A DNA stretch of 64,000 bases from Roseiarcus sp963794155 (GCA_963794155.1 CAWCCX010000002.1:1-64000); one strand, 5' to 3'; shown: positions 9,144 through 17,526, numbered from the stretch's first letter. Program-made: numbers and translations. Notes: a model not told the origin generated them from the letters alone.

Positions 9144-9473
9144 TTGGACGGCTCGGCGTTGCCAATAGGCGAGCCGCCGCCTAACCTGCGACCCGCGGCA
9201 TTATCCTCAAACCGGAGCAAGCGCGTGCGGGGACTTTTGCGTTGGAGCGTCGTGGCCGGGGCGATTGGCGTCCTCGCGCTCTCGCTCATGGGTCCCGCGG
9301 AGGCGAAGACCTGCTCCGATCGGCTTAAGGTGTGCCAGAAGTTCTGCGAAAAAAGCGAGAGCGGCTCCCCCGCGTGTATGTCCGTATGCAGCGGATATCA
9401 GCAGTCGTGTCTCGAAAGCGGCTGTTGGCAAAGCAGATACGTCGACAAGCAATGCGGCTTCACCCGGCAATAG
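9144..9473 (+). CDS. Small secreted cysteine-rich protein
   Basis: Up to 109 aa. A hydrophobic signal segment (about 33-53, ending GPAEA) precedes a mature domain of about 55 residues with eight cysteines in the order C..C..C..C..C..C..C..C, suggesting a disulfide-knotted periplasmic or secreted domain. A GTG at 9224, 27 residues in, is an alternative start that gives a more normal signal-peptide length. The family is not recognised. The last 14 bp overlap the 3' end of the convergent hydrolase gene. Confidence 0.55.
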   Translation: MDGSALPIGEPPPNLRPAALSSNRSKRVRGLLRWSVVAGAIGVLALSLMGPAEAKTCSDRLKVCQKFCEKSESGSPACMSVCSGYQQSCLESGCWQSRYVDKQCGFTRQ

Positions 9474-10371
9474 GCGCCCGCCCTTCGACCTTCAATACGA
9501 AATCGCCGACGCGCTTGAGGTAAACCGGCACGACCAATTCCGGATAGTTGTGGCCCATGCCCGGAACGACGACGAGCTCCGCGCCGGGGATGCTTTCCGC
9601 CGTATCTTTCGCCGCGGCGACCGGAAACAGCGGATCGGCGTCGCCGTGAATGACCAGCGCCGGGCAATGCACGGTCTTCAAAAGCTCGTTGCGCGGCGGG
9701 GCGGCGATGGCGGCCGCCCATTGGCGGGCAATTCCCGCTGGATCGTAGGGGGCGCGATCGACAACGCGCTCCACGAACACGCGAATCTCCGCTTCGCTTG
9801 CCGTGAAGCCAGGGCCAAAGAGCGTATGCCGGACGAGAATGCCGTTTTCGATGAGGTCTTCGCGGCTCGAACTCTTCGGCGGCCGCGAAAGCACCTTGAT
9901 CGCCTCGGCGTTGCCGCTGGGCAAGTCTCGCCGCCCTGTCGTGGAGTTCAACGAGATGAGGCTTTTGGTCCGGTCCGGATGGTTGATTGCAGCCAGCTGG
10001 GCGATCATCGCGCCCATCGAGGAGCCGGCGATGTGGGCGCGATCGACGCCGAGCGCGTCGATGAGGCCGACCGCGTCGTCGGCCATGTCGCCAAGCGTAT
10101 AGGGAACATCCGGCGAATTCCCCGCCATGACCTGCGCCAGGAGCGCGGGAATGTTGGGCGCGCCCAGGTCGGCGAGATGAGTTGACTTGCCGATGTCGCG
10201 GTTGTCGAACCTGACGACCCGGAACCCCTTGGCCGCCAGGCCTTCGCACAGCGATACGGGCCAAAAAATGAGCTGGGCCGCGAAGCCCATGATCATGAGA
10301 ATGAGGGGGTCGCCGACGCGGCCGAAGCTCTCATATTCAATATCGATTCCGTTCGCTCGCGCTTGCGGCAT
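9460..10371 (-). CDS. Alpha/beta hydrolase
   Basis: A 303-aa alpha/beta-hydrolase-fold enzyme. The nucleophile elbow is GSSMGA (about residues 107-112), the oxyanion region is MIMGFAAQ, an acid is expected in IHGDADPLFP, and the catalytic histidine is in GMGHNYP. The ATG at 10371 is chosen because the frame upstream is low-complexity and homology begins at MPQARANGIDIEYE. The family includes esterases, lactonases and lipases, and the substrate cannot be assigned. The 3' end overlaps the convergent cysteine-rich gene by 14 bp. Confidence 0.85.
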   Translation of the reverse strand: MPQARANGIDIEYESFGRVGDPLILMIMGFAAQLIFWPVSLCEGLAAKGFRVVRFDNRDIGKSTHLADLGAPNIPALLAQVMAGNSPDVPYTLGDMADDAVGLIDALGVDRAHIAGSSMGAMIAQLAAINHPDRTKSLISLNSTTGRRDLPSGNAEAIKVLSRPPKSSSREDLIENGILVRHTLFGPGFTASEAEIRVFVERVVDRAPYDPAGIARQWAAAIAAPPRNELLKTVHCPALVIHGDADPLFPVAAAKDTAESIPGAELVVVPGMGHNYPELVVPVYLKRVGDFVLKVEGRAPIAG

Positions 10372-10519
10372 TTCGGATCTCCAGCTGGCGCCGCCGAGGA
10401 GCCTACCCGAGACCGCCACGGCTTCAAACCCGAGCGCGCCGCCCCCTCCACCATGCCAGATGGCGTGGAAGGGCGGTGGAGGGGCGCGCCACGTCGCCTC
10501 GGCGACTCTCACCCTAAAC

Positions 10520-11497
10520 TCAACTCCCGCCCAGCACCCGCGCTCCCGCATCCACCGCCTCCTCCGGCGCGACCCATCGGAAGCCGGTCATCTGGCGGCG
10601 CGCCCAGGTGAACTGCCGCTTGGCGTAATGGCGGGTGTCGAGCTTCGAGCGCTCCGCGGCTTCGGCAAGGGTGATCCAGCCATCGAGATGGGCGATCAGA
10701 TGGGGAACGCCATGCGCGCGCATCACCGGCAGCGCCGGATCGAGGCCCCGGTTCATCAGCAACCCGACCTCGCCGAGCGCGCCTTGGACCAGCATGCCGT
10801 CGAACCGCGCCTCGATCCGCTGATTAAGCTCCCCCCGGTCGGGCGCGAGATAGACGCCCGACCAATCGTGCGGCGCGAGCGCCGGCGCTGCCCGCGCCCC
10901 CAGGAATGAGGCGAGCGGGCGATCCGTGGCGGCCAGAACCTCGAGCGCGCGCAATATCCGCTGACGGTCGCTGGCGTTGAGGCGCGAAGCGCTTTCAGGA
11001 TCGCGGACCTTTAGCTCGGCGTGGAGATCGCTGGCGGCGCGGCCCTCGGCTTCAGTGCGAATCCTCGCCCGCACGGCTTCGGGCACAGGAGGCACGTCCG
11101 ACAGGCCTTCGGTGAGGGCGCGCAGATAGAGCCCGGTCCCGCCGACGAAAATGACCGGCCCCCGGCCGATGGCGTCAAGCGCTTCGCGCGCCGCCCGCAC
11201 CCATCGCCAGACGGAATAATTGACCGCGCCGTCGACCGCGCCGAACAGGCGATGGGGCGCGAGCCGCTCCTCCTCGATTGTCGGCCGCGCGGTCAGGATG
11301 CGCAGATCCGCGTAGACCTGCATCGAATCGGCGTTGACGATCGTCGCGCCGAACGTTTGCGCAAGCGCGAGCGCCGCCGCCGACTTGCCGCTCGCCGTCG
11401 GGCCTGCGATGAGAAGCGCCCGCCTGCCTGTCTCCCGCGCGCGGGAGAGGGGTTGGGGCGAGGGGAGCCGAATGCCGCCGTCCACCGTCGTCGCCAC
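10520..11497 (-). CDS. miaA: tRNA dimethylallyltransferase MiaA
   Basis: About 325 aa. It transfers a dimethylallyl group to A37 of tRNAs reading UNN codons. Motifs: P-loop AGPTASGKSAAA, NADSMQVY, GGTGLYLRAL, and the C-terminal YAKRQFTWARRQ. No ATG lies near the expected start. In-frame GTG codons at 11497 or 11485 are candidates; an ATG at 11860 would add a non-homologous extension. A dispersed palindromic repeat (11431-11466) is read in frame between the GTG and the P-loop, so the true start may have been altered by its insertion. Confidence 0.9.
   Translation of the reverse strand: MATTVDGGIRLPSPQPLSRARETGRRALLIAGPTASGKSAAALALAQTFGATIVNADSMQVYADLRILTARPTIEEERLAPHRLFGAVDGAVNYSVWRWVRAAREALDAIGRGPVIFVGGTGLYLRALTEGLSDVPPVPEAVRARIRTEAEGRAASDLHAELKVRDPESASRLNASDRQRILRALEVLAATDRPLASFLGARAAPALAPHDWSGVYLAPDRGELNQRIEARFDGMLVQGALGEVGLLMNRGLDPALPVMRAHGVPHLIAHLDGWITLAEAAERSKLDTRHYAKRQFTWARRQMTGFRWVAPEEAVDAGARVLGGS
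11431..11466 (+). repeat. Dispersed palindromic repeat, CTCTCCC type (copy 1)
   Basis: The hairpin TCTCCCGCGCGCGGGAGA is followed by GGGTTGGGGCGAGGGG-like sequence. The same unit recurs at 11698-11735 and 37908-37942. This copy lies inside the 5' part of the miaA frame. Confidence 0.7.
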
Positions 11498-11697
11498 GCT
11501 GATCGCCGATCCCGTCCGCCTGCGCGCGTTAGCGATGCCTTGATCGCGCGCCTCGCGCAAGGCGTGGGCAGGTTCGACTCCCTGCAGCGGCTTGATTAGG
11601 GCGTGGCCGCCGATCAAGTCTTCAACGCCCAGCTCGACGCCGTCCGCGCAGCGCTCGCCGCCCGTCTTTCGCCGGGCTGGGCGGGAGCAGGATCTCG

Positions 11698-11735
11698 CCC
11701 CCTCTCCCGTTTGCGGGAGAGGGTTGGGTGAGGGG
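11698..11735 (+). repeat. Dispersed palindromic repeat, CTCTCCC type (copy 2)
   Basis: CCCTCTCCCGTTTGCGGGAG plus GAGGGTTGGGTGAGGGG. It lies between miaA and the ASCH gene, 230 bp from copy 1 in the same orientation. The 254 bp between the miaA start and the ASCH gene hold this repeat and nothing else I recognise. Confidence 0.75.
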
Positions 11736-11751
11736 AAGCGGCACGCCCTCC

Positions 11752-12132
11752 TCACTCGCGCTCGATGACCTCGATCAGCCGGAAGCGCTCGCAAAAAAGC
11801 TCCATGCCCGGCGCGAACTCGCCGCGGCGGGTGAAATAGTTCGCGTGCGCGCGCCGCCAATAGCCGAGCGACCGATCGCCCTCGCCCTCGTCATGAGCGA
11901 AGGCCGCGTCGCCGTCGCCGAACCGCCGCCGCGTGAGTTCGACGGTCTCGAGGATCGCGCGCGCCCGACCTTGGCCGTCTTTCACGACCCAACGCTTCCC
12001 GACTTCGACGCCTTTGTCGCCCTCGGCCGCGGCCCAGCAGGTCGCGGTCTTCTTGCCCGCGAGCACCAGCGCCAGCAATTCGTCCGCGAGCTCCGGACTG
12101 TCGCCGAAGGAAAAGCTATCGAGGTCGGTCAT
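11752..12132 (-). CDS. ASCH domain protein
   Basis: A 126-aa protein that matches the ASCH (PUA-like) fold: GKKTATCWAA near the start, VVKDGQGRARAILETVE in the middle and HANYFTRRGEFAPGMELFCERF at the end. ASCH proteins are thought to bind RNA, and some have N4-acetylcytidine amidohydrolase activity, so the precise role is uncertain. The ATG overlaps the TGA that would end the upstream AlkD-like frame (ATGA at 12129-12132), implying translational coupling in the ancestral arrangement. Confidence 0.75.
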   Translation of the reverse strand: MTDLDSFSFGDSPELADELLALVLAGKKTATCWAAAEGDKGVEVGKRWVVKDGQGRARAILETVELTRRRFGDGDAAFAHDEGEGDRSLGYWRRAHANYFTRRGEFAPGMELFCERFRLIEVIERE

Positions 12133-12845
12133 CTGCGTCTCCCCCTTCCTGTCGGTGGTGAGCGCTGCAAATACTTCATCGCCTCGCGCCTGGCGACGCC
12201 GGTCAGCTTACCGTCGTGTTCCTTCAAGAACCGGCGCACCCGTTTCGGGTCGCGTTTCGAGAGTTCGCGCAGCCACTAGCCGACCGCCTTCTGAATGAAC
12301 CATTCGCGATCCTCGGCCAGCCGCGCCGCCCAGCCGAGCATCCGCTCCGGGTCACGGTTCTCCTTCGTCCAGGGAAGCGTGAACACCAGCGCCGCCCGGC
12401 GCGTCCACAAATGCGCGCTCAGGGTCCAGTCTTCCACGGCGTCGAGCCGGGCGGGATCGGCGATGAGGCAGCGCGAGCCGACCATCGCCAGATTGTCCGC
12501 CACCGCCCAGCCATCGAGATCGGCGAGACGCTCGGTCGCGAAGGCCCAGACTTTGTCGTCGGGCTCGATCGACTTCCGCGCCAGAATCCGTGCCGAGACG
12601 ATCTTCAAGTCCCACACCGGCTCGCGGCACAGGCGAAGGCACAGGCTCAGCGATTCCTTTTGCGTGAGATCGCCGAGCGTCTCCTTGATCGCGGCGTCCA
12701 TGCCCGGAAGCGACACGCCCCAATGCTCGGCGCTCGACCTCTGGTAAGCCTTCTCCCACTCCGCCCGCTTCGCCTCGCCGCGCGCCCGCAGCGTTTGGAT
12801 GAGGCGGGCGCGGGTGGAGGCAAGGGTATTGGCGGGCAGGTTCAT
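12129..12845 (-). pseudogene. AlkD-like DNA alkylation repair protein with internal TAG
   Basis: HEAT-repeat protein of the AlkD/DNA-alkylation-repair family, which excises alkylated bases. The ATG at 12845 begins MNLPANTLAS. Repeats cover most of the protein (WDLKIVSARI, WDLKIV and LWTRRAALVFTLPW are typical). After EWFIQKAVG a TAG at 12276-12278 interrupts exactly where the family has GWALRELSK; the same frame continues past it as WLRELSKRDPKRVRRFLKEH and runs to a TGA at 12129 that overlaps the ASCH start codon. The full reading would be 237 aa plus the TAG position. This could be a nonsense mutation, a sequence error or readthrough. The protein up to the TAG would be about 189 aa. Confidence 0.75.
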
Positions 12846-12847
12846 TC

Positions 12848-12930
12848 TCCTCCTGAGGAGCCCGCAACGCGGGCGTCTCCAGCGCCTCATCCTGAGGAGC
12901 GCCGCGGAAGCGGCGCGTCTCGAAGGATCG
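12848..12930 (+). repeat. Dispersed repeat, CCTGAGGAGC type (forward copies)
   Basis: Two partial units in tandem: a CCTGAGGAGCCCG hairpin unit (12852-12880) and a fuller unit, CTCATCCTGAGGAGCGCC then a CGCGTCTCGAAGGATC end (12886-12930). Related units occur at 13315-13360 (inverted) and 38901-38996. Such repeats are abundant in Hyphomicrobiales genomes. Confidence 0.7.
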
Positions 12931-12935
12931 AAGGA

Positions 12936-13286
12936 TCAAGCGCCGCGCTTTCCGGCGCGCTTCGCCAAAGCGCTGAGCGTCGCAAAATCCCCGCGCATGT
13001 AGGCTTCCTTCTTCGCGCGCGACCAGCCTTTGATGCGACGCTCCGCGGTGACCGCATGGTCGATTCTCTCGTAATGTTCGGAGAACATCAGCTTCACTGG
13101 CCGGCGCATGAATGTGTAGCATTCCGGGATCAGCCCTTGCGCGTGCTCGCTCACGCGCTCCTCTACAGAGCGGCGCGTGATCCCGGTATAGTAACTGCCG
13201 TCCGCGCATTCGAGAATGTAGATCGATGCGCCATCCAAGGTTTGCCGCTCCAAGCGAAAGGGCAAGATGACAGAGCTTAAGACCAA
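12936..13286 (-). CDS. GIY-YIG nuclease family protein
   Basis: A 116-aa protein. The GIY-YIG core is IYILECADGSYYTGITRR (YIL and YTGIT as the two motif strands), followed by HAQGLIPECYT, the FSEHYE region and AERRIKGWSRAKKEAY, which carries the conserved glutamate. It belongs to the small single-domain YhbQ/UPF0213-like group, of unproven nuclease role. It lies between two inverted copies of a dispersed repeat (12886-12930 and 13315-13360), and its stop codon is only a few bases from the first. The start at 13286 is the only ATG before the core; a shorter start is possible. Confidence 0.8.
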   Translation of the reverse strand: MVLSSVILPFRLERQTLDGASIYILECADGSYYTGITRRSVEERVSEHAQGLIPECYTFMRRPVKLMFSEHYERIDHAVTAERRIKGWSRAKKEAYMRGDFATLSALAKRAGKRGA

Positions 13287-13314
13287 GGGGCCCTTCCCGC
13301 CAGGAGCCTTGTCG

Positions 13315-13360
13315 AGCGTCCTTCGAGACGCCCGCGTTCCGGGCTCCTCAGGACGAGGGG
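13315..13360 (-). repeat. Dispersed repeat, CCTGAGGAGC type (inverted copy)
   Basis: On the minus strand it reads CCTCGTCCTGAGGAGCCCGG then GCGTCTCGAAGGACG. It is the inverted counterpart of the unit at 12886-12930, and the two bracket the GIY-YIG gene. Confidence 0.75.
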
Positions 13361-13394
13361 TCAGGCGGCCGCAAGGTCGTCCTCGCGATGAGGG

Positions 13395-15623
13395 TCAAGG
13401 CGAGTCAGGACCAGATGCCGGTTTCGGCGCCGCCGCGATCGCCCGCTTGATCCGCAGCAGCGTCGCCCGGTCCGCGTCGGTCACTGCGGCAGCGACCGGG
13501 CAATCCTTGCTGTCCTTGTCCATGAGGTCGTCGATCAAGCCGGAAGCCGCCGCGCTGGCGGCCTCAAGTTGGGCCCGGAAACCGTCGCCGCGCATAACAT
13601 AAATTGCGTCGTCGTCGCTCGAGCAGACGATTTCTTTTAATGCCGTCCCAAGCGCAGCGGCGTAGTCCGTATCGTTGACGCTGGCGGCCTTCAGTGCTCC
13701 CGTCCACGTCGAGGCCTCGAGGGGCGGAGGGACGTTAGGGTCGCAGGACGCAAGCGTCTTGTCGGCGCAGTCAAGCGCGCGGATGAGCTCCAGCGCCCTG
13801 TCGCGCAAATTCCCTGGCGGGAGTGCTTCGATCGACTTCTGCAGGTCGCCATAAGCCTTGTCGTCCCAGCGCTGAAGTTCACCCCTCGGATCGCGCCAGA
13901 CAGGCCGCCATGTGTCGTCCACCCCGGGAAGGCGGACGCTGGTCATCGATTTGGAATGGCCTCGCGTTCGCCAAAGATAGGCGCCCGAAAGATCGGTAGC
14001 CTGCAGGGCCGCTCCTCGGAGCGACGCGCCCTGAAGCTGTGCGTTATCGAGCGACGCGCCCTGAAGCTGCGCGTCATCGAGATCTGCGCCCTGAAGCTGC
14101 ACGCCAATGAGCGACGCACCCTGAAGCTGCGCCCTTTCGAGGGACGCCCCCTGAAGCCGCGCGAACTCGAGTTTCGCACCCTGGAGCTGCGCATTGGTGA
14201 GCGATGCGCCCTGAAGCTGCGCGTTACCGAGCGGCGCGCCCTGAAGCTGCGCGGTGTCGAGCGCCGCGCCCTGAAGTTGCGCGAGAACGAGTGACGCGCC
14301 CTGAAGCTGCGCGACAAAGAGCCTCGCGCCTTGAAGCTTCGCGTAAAAGAGCGTTGCGCCTTGAAGCTGTGCGCTCTGAAGGGAGGCGTCTTGGAGATCG
14401 CTGCCCTCGAAATCCACTTTCGGCAAGCTAGCGAAATCGAAAATCGCGCCCCTCAGGTCACGGCCGCGGGCGCGGAAGACGAAGTCATGCCACTTGGCCT
14501 TTTCGGGGTCGTCGATGCCAAGACCCTCGTAAATATTGAGGCCGCTGAGGACGAGCGTGTTCGAGAACGGGAACCTGCGGCGGCTGACCGGATCGGGATT
14601 CTCGCTAAACAGCCAGTCATGCAGCGACAACCGTTCCGCATTGACCACCCAATCCTGAAACGAGGCCGATCTAGGAGTGCCGCTCGCGTCCTTTTTTGTC
14701 GCAGGCTTTCCCCATTCGGTGAGAGCGGGGATGAATCGCCACTCCGGCAAATGGTCTTCCTGCCATTCGCCGGGAAAGGTGGCCGCCGTCCACGAGAACA
14801 GCACGGCGAAGACGCTAAGCACTACCCCAGCGCCCATCCACGCGCGGGGTGTCGGGCGCTTCGCGCCGTCGACTTCGCGTCCGACGAGAATCCTGCCCCA
14901 CAGCCACCAGATCAGGATGAGATCGACGATCAGCGCGAGGCGCTGAGTCCAGGTGATGAAGCTCGAATGAAACGGCAGGAACTGAACCTGCATCATCAAA
15001 AGCAGCAGGATCGGCGCGATCACAAGCGTCACCCAGGCGATCGCGCGCAACAGCCACCCGAACGGACCCCTGCGAAGGCCAGACGGCCCGGCGAGAAACT
15101 GAATGAAGATGTTGCTGGGCAATTGCCATTGTAAATTCTGGCGCGCCGCGCTGTCCACGTTGCGCTGCGGGTCGTACAGCGCCTGATGGTAGCGCTTGGC
15201 CTTCTCGGTCAGGAAGACTAGATGCACGAGCGTGTAGGCGTGGACGATGATGAACAGGATCGGCGCGAGAAAGAAGAAGGCGAGCAGCGGCAGCTCGATG
15301 TTGAGAAACGGCAGCTTGACCGAGCGTTCGAAGAAAAGATCCTCGTGCGTCACCGCGCCGGCGGGAATGGCGAGATAGAACAGCACAAACAGATACGAGA
15401 GCCACAAGCCACCGCCGACTGACGCGGCATCGTCGACCGCCTTCTTGATCGCCTCGAGATCGTCGGCCTTTTTGGCGAAATCCGGCAGGCTGGACCCGGA
15501 AAAGGCGGGCGCGGGCCCCTGGGTCTCGGGCGGCGGGGACGCGAGGCGGTTTTCGACCGGCGCAGATTCCCCTGCGTCATTCGCAGGACGCCCGTCGCCC
15601 GGCCGTTGCGTTTTCAATCCCAC
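13395..15623 (-). CDS. Membrane-anchored pentapeptide-repeat protein
   Basis: A 742-aa protein. The N-terminal 90 residues are polar and proline-rich. Several membrane segments follow (about 97-125, 140-165, 210-235, 245-265 and 275-290). The C-terminal half contains about 28 consecutive pentapeptide repeats of the form A-x-L-Q-G (nucleotides about 13985-14400), which should fold into a right-handed quadrilateral beta helix. A short soluble tail with cysteines ends the protein. Some pentapeptide proteins mimic DNA or scaffold membrane complexes, but the role here is unknown. The phased 9-bp repeats lie 310-370 bp upstream of its start. Confidence 0.8.
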   Translation of the reverse strand: MGLKTQRPGDGRPANDAGESAPVENRLASPPPETQGPAPAFSGSSLPDFAKKADDLEAIKKAVDDAASVGGGLWLSYLFVLFYLAIPAGAVTHEDLFFERSVKLPFLNIELPLLAFFFLAPILFIIVHAYTLVHLVFLTEKAKRYHQALYDPQRNVDSAARQNLQWQLPSNIFIQFLAGPSGLRRGPFGWLLRAIAWVTLVIAPILLLLMMQVQFLPFHSSFITWTQRLALIVDLILIWWLWGRILVGREVDGAKRPTPRAWMGAGVVLSVFAVLFSWTAATFPGEWQEDHLPEWRFIPALTEWGKPATKKDASGTPRSASFQDWVVNAERLSLHDWLFSENPDPVSRRRFPFSNTLVLSGLNIYEGLGIDDPEKAKWHDFVFRARGRDLRGAIFDFASLPKVDFEGSDLQDASLQSAQLQGATLFYAKLQGARLFVAQLQGASLVLAQLQGAALDTAQLQGAPLGNAQLQGASLTNAQLQGAKLEFARLQGASLERAQLQGASLIGVQLQGADLDDAQLQGASLDNAQLQGASLRGAALQATDLSGAYLWRTRGHSKSMTSVRLPGVDDTWRPVWRDPRGELQRWDDKAYGDLQKSIEALPPGNLRDRALELIRALDCADKTLASCDPNVPPPLEASTWTGALKAASVNDTDYAAALGTALKEIVCSSDDDAIYVMRGDGFRAQLEAASAAASGLIDDLMDKDSKDCPVAAAVTDADRATLLRIKRAIAAAPKPASGPDSP

Positions 15624-16146
15624 GGGCTCTTGCCCCCAAGACCGAGGCTCCCGAAGATCCGGGACCGCTTCTTTTCTACACCAACCCCATGCGCCATCAA
15701 GCGAACCGGCGCGGCACAGGCGAAGCGCGCCCTTTCGGCATTGGAGCGTGAGGCGTCATGCCGCGGTCATTTGCGACCCCGGATCAACTCGGGGAAGCAA
15801 TCCAAGTCTCCATTCGCAGCCGCGAGCGGCGTGGGACGAGGGGGGCAGGCCAGAACAGAGCCATGCGTTGCGAACATGGCCCCGCAGGCGGGCGGCGGAT
15901 TGAGGCAGGATTGCGTCAACAGCGCCGGCGCTCCCTGTTCACTCCCTGTTCCGACCGATAATTTTCCCTGTTCGGGCGCAAAAACGTCCCTGTTCCGCAC
16001 CGGGAAATTGTGGCGGCGACCCGCCCCGAAGCCATGCAAGAAGCGCCTGGCGCCAGGGTTTCGCCCCAATCGCCGCTTGAGCTAGGCAGCAAGCTCACCC
16101 GACGCGGCGCTTCACCGCGTCCTTTTCGCCCGCGGACGGCGAGGCG
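15624..16146. other. Intergenic region without a convincing gene
   Basis: About 520 bp between the pentapeptide-repeat gene and the TetR gene, both on the minus strand. No open frame has protein-like character. The stretch contains four helically phased copies of a 9-bp motif (15932-15995) that could form a regulatory region for the pentapeptide gene. Confidence 0.6.
15932..15995 (+). repeat. Four phased copies of TCCCTGTTC
   Basis: Exact 9-bp copies start at 15932, 15943, 15965 and 15987, so the spacings are 11, 22 and 22 bp. These are one and two turns of the helix, placing all copies on one face of the DNA. On the minus strand the motif is GAACAGGGA. This pattern fits a cooperative protein-binding array; no protein is identified. 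Confidence 0.8.
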
Positions 16147-16734
16147 TCAGCCGGCCGGCCCCGAGGGCAATGGCCGCGGCAATCTGGTCCTGGCGAGGAT
16201 CTCTTCCGCCAGACCCGAGGCCTCCGCCGCCGGAATGAAGCCGTCGACGACGAGATTCGAAAGCCCGTGCACGAGGCCCCACGCCGCCATGGCCGCGAGG
16301 TTGTCGTGGAGCGGCCGCTGGTCGATGTCGGCGACGCCGCGCAGCAGCAACGCTTCGACGCCGTCCGTCGCGGCCTGAAGCGCCGGGTATTTCGCCCGTT
16401 CGGCCAGGACCGGGCCGAACATCAGGCGAAACAGGCCGCGATTGCGCAGGGCGAACTCGACATAGGCAAGGCCCGCCCGGCTGAGGGGATTGACGCCGCG
16501 GGTCGCGCCCTCCATCGCCGCGCCGAGCTCGCGGAAGCCTTCGGCGGCGACGGAAGCAAGAAGGTCCTCCTTGCTGGTGAAATGGCGGTAGGCGGCGGTC
16601 GCCGACACCCCGACCCGGCGGGCGGTCTCGCGCAGGCCAACCGCCTGCATGCCGCTCTCGTCCAGAATTTGCCTGGCTGCGCCCACGAGCGCCGCCGGCA
16701 GGTTGCCATGACGATAAGGCCGTATGGAACGCAT
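16147..16734 (-). CDS. TetR/AcrR-family regulator
   Basis: A 195-aa protein. The N-terminal helix-turn-helix is clear (LRETARRVGVSATAAYRHF, about 35-53, followed by TSKEDLLASVAAEGF). The C-terminal ligand domain has the AAWGLVHGLSNL motif of TetR proteins with a WHG-type domain. It probably represses a gene set in response to a small molecule that cannot be predicted. It lies between the urease accessory genes and the pentapeptide protein, all on the minus strand, and its own target is not obvious. The start ATG (16734) is followed directly by MRSIRPYRHGNLPAAL, typical of the family. Confidence 0.87.
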   Translation of the reverse strand: MRSIRPYRHGNLPAALVGAARQILDESGMQAVGLRETARRVGVSATAAYRHFTSKEDLLASVAAEGFRELGAAMEGATRGVNPLSRAGLAYVEFALRNRGLFRLMFGPVLAERAKYPALQAATDGVEALLLRGVADIDQRPLHDNLAAMAAWGLVHGLSNLVVDGFIPAAEASGLAEEILARTRLPRPLPSGPAG

Positions 16735-16905
16735 TCGAACGTCGCCTATCTCGCGGTGTTCACGGTGTCAACGCGCTGCGCCGGGTCGAAGTTCCCAGGG
16801 TTTTGTCGTCATTTTGCCGCTGGTGCGGCAAAAAAGGGGCGCCGATCTCAAAATCAACGCTTTTTGTCGCTCCCCGCGTTGAGCGACGCCCGCGCCCCGC
16901 GGGTC

Positions 16906-17526
16906 TCAAGCGCCCTTAAGTCCGCCCTTGGTTTGCAGGAAGGCGACGATCGCATCGAGGCCCGCGCCGGTCTTCATGTTCGCCATCACGAACGGACGCC
17001 CCGTGCGCATCGCCGCGGCGTCGCGCGCCATCACCTCGAGCGAAGCGCCGACGTAGGGGGCGAGGTCGATCTTGTTGATCACGAGCAAGTCCGAGCGGGT
17101 CACGCCCGGCCCGCCCTTGCGCGGAATTTTCTCCCCGCCCGAGACGTCGATGACGTAGATCGTGATGTCGGCGAGTTCAGGCGAAAAGGTCGCGGCGAGG
17201 TTGTCGCCGCCCGATTCAATGAGGATGAGATCGAGATTGGCGAAGCGCTGGCGCATCTCGGAGACCGCCGCGAGGTTGATCGAGGCGTCCTCCCGGATCG
17301 CGGTATGCGGACAGCCGCCGGTCTCCACTCCCATGATCCGCTCGGGGGGAAGCGCCCCAGCCTCGACCAAAATGCGCGCGTCCTCCTTCGTGTAGATGTC
17401 GTTGGTGATGGCGGCGATGTCGAGCTCGTCGCGCAGGCGCTTGCAAAGCTGCTCCATCAGAGCCGTCTTGCCCGATCCCACCGGCCCGCCGACCCCGACA
17501 CGCAGAGGCTGGCTTGGCGTGGTCAT
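16906..17526 (-). CDS. ureG: Urease accessory GTPase UreG
   Basis: 206 aa. GTPase of the SIMIBI class that drives nickel insertion into urease. P-loop GGPVGSGKT (about 13-21), the nickel-binding CPH in ETGGCPHTAIRED, the switch region LILIESGGDNLAATFSPEL, and the guanine-specificity NKID. The ATG at 17526 overlaps the ureF stop by 4 bp (ATGA). Third gene of ureE-ureF-ureG. The urease structural genes and ureD are not in the window on this side. Confidence 0.97.
   Translation of the reverse strand: MTTPSQPLRVGVGGPVGSGKTALMEQLCKRLRDELDIAAITNDIYTKEDARILVEAGALPPERIMGVETGGCPHTAIREDASINLAAVSEMRQRFANLDLILIESGGDNLAATFSPELADITIYVIDVSGGEKIPRKGGPGVTRSDLLVINKIDLAPYVGASLEVMARDAAAMRTGRPFVMANMKTGAGLDAIVAFLQTKGGLKGA

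Noticed and set aside
10372..10551. N-terminal extension of the alpha/beta hydrolase
   Set aside because: The upstream codons are low-complexity glycine/proline sequence without homology; the ATG at 10371 starts the family domain.
11560..11590. A tRNA T-arm (GCAGGTTCGACTCCCTGC)
   Set aside because: The stem-loop geometry is off by one base and no acceptor, D or anticodon arm can be built around it.
11498..11860. Long N-terminal extension of MiaA from the ATG at 11860
   Set aside because: It translates dispersed palindromic repeats and has no family counterpart.
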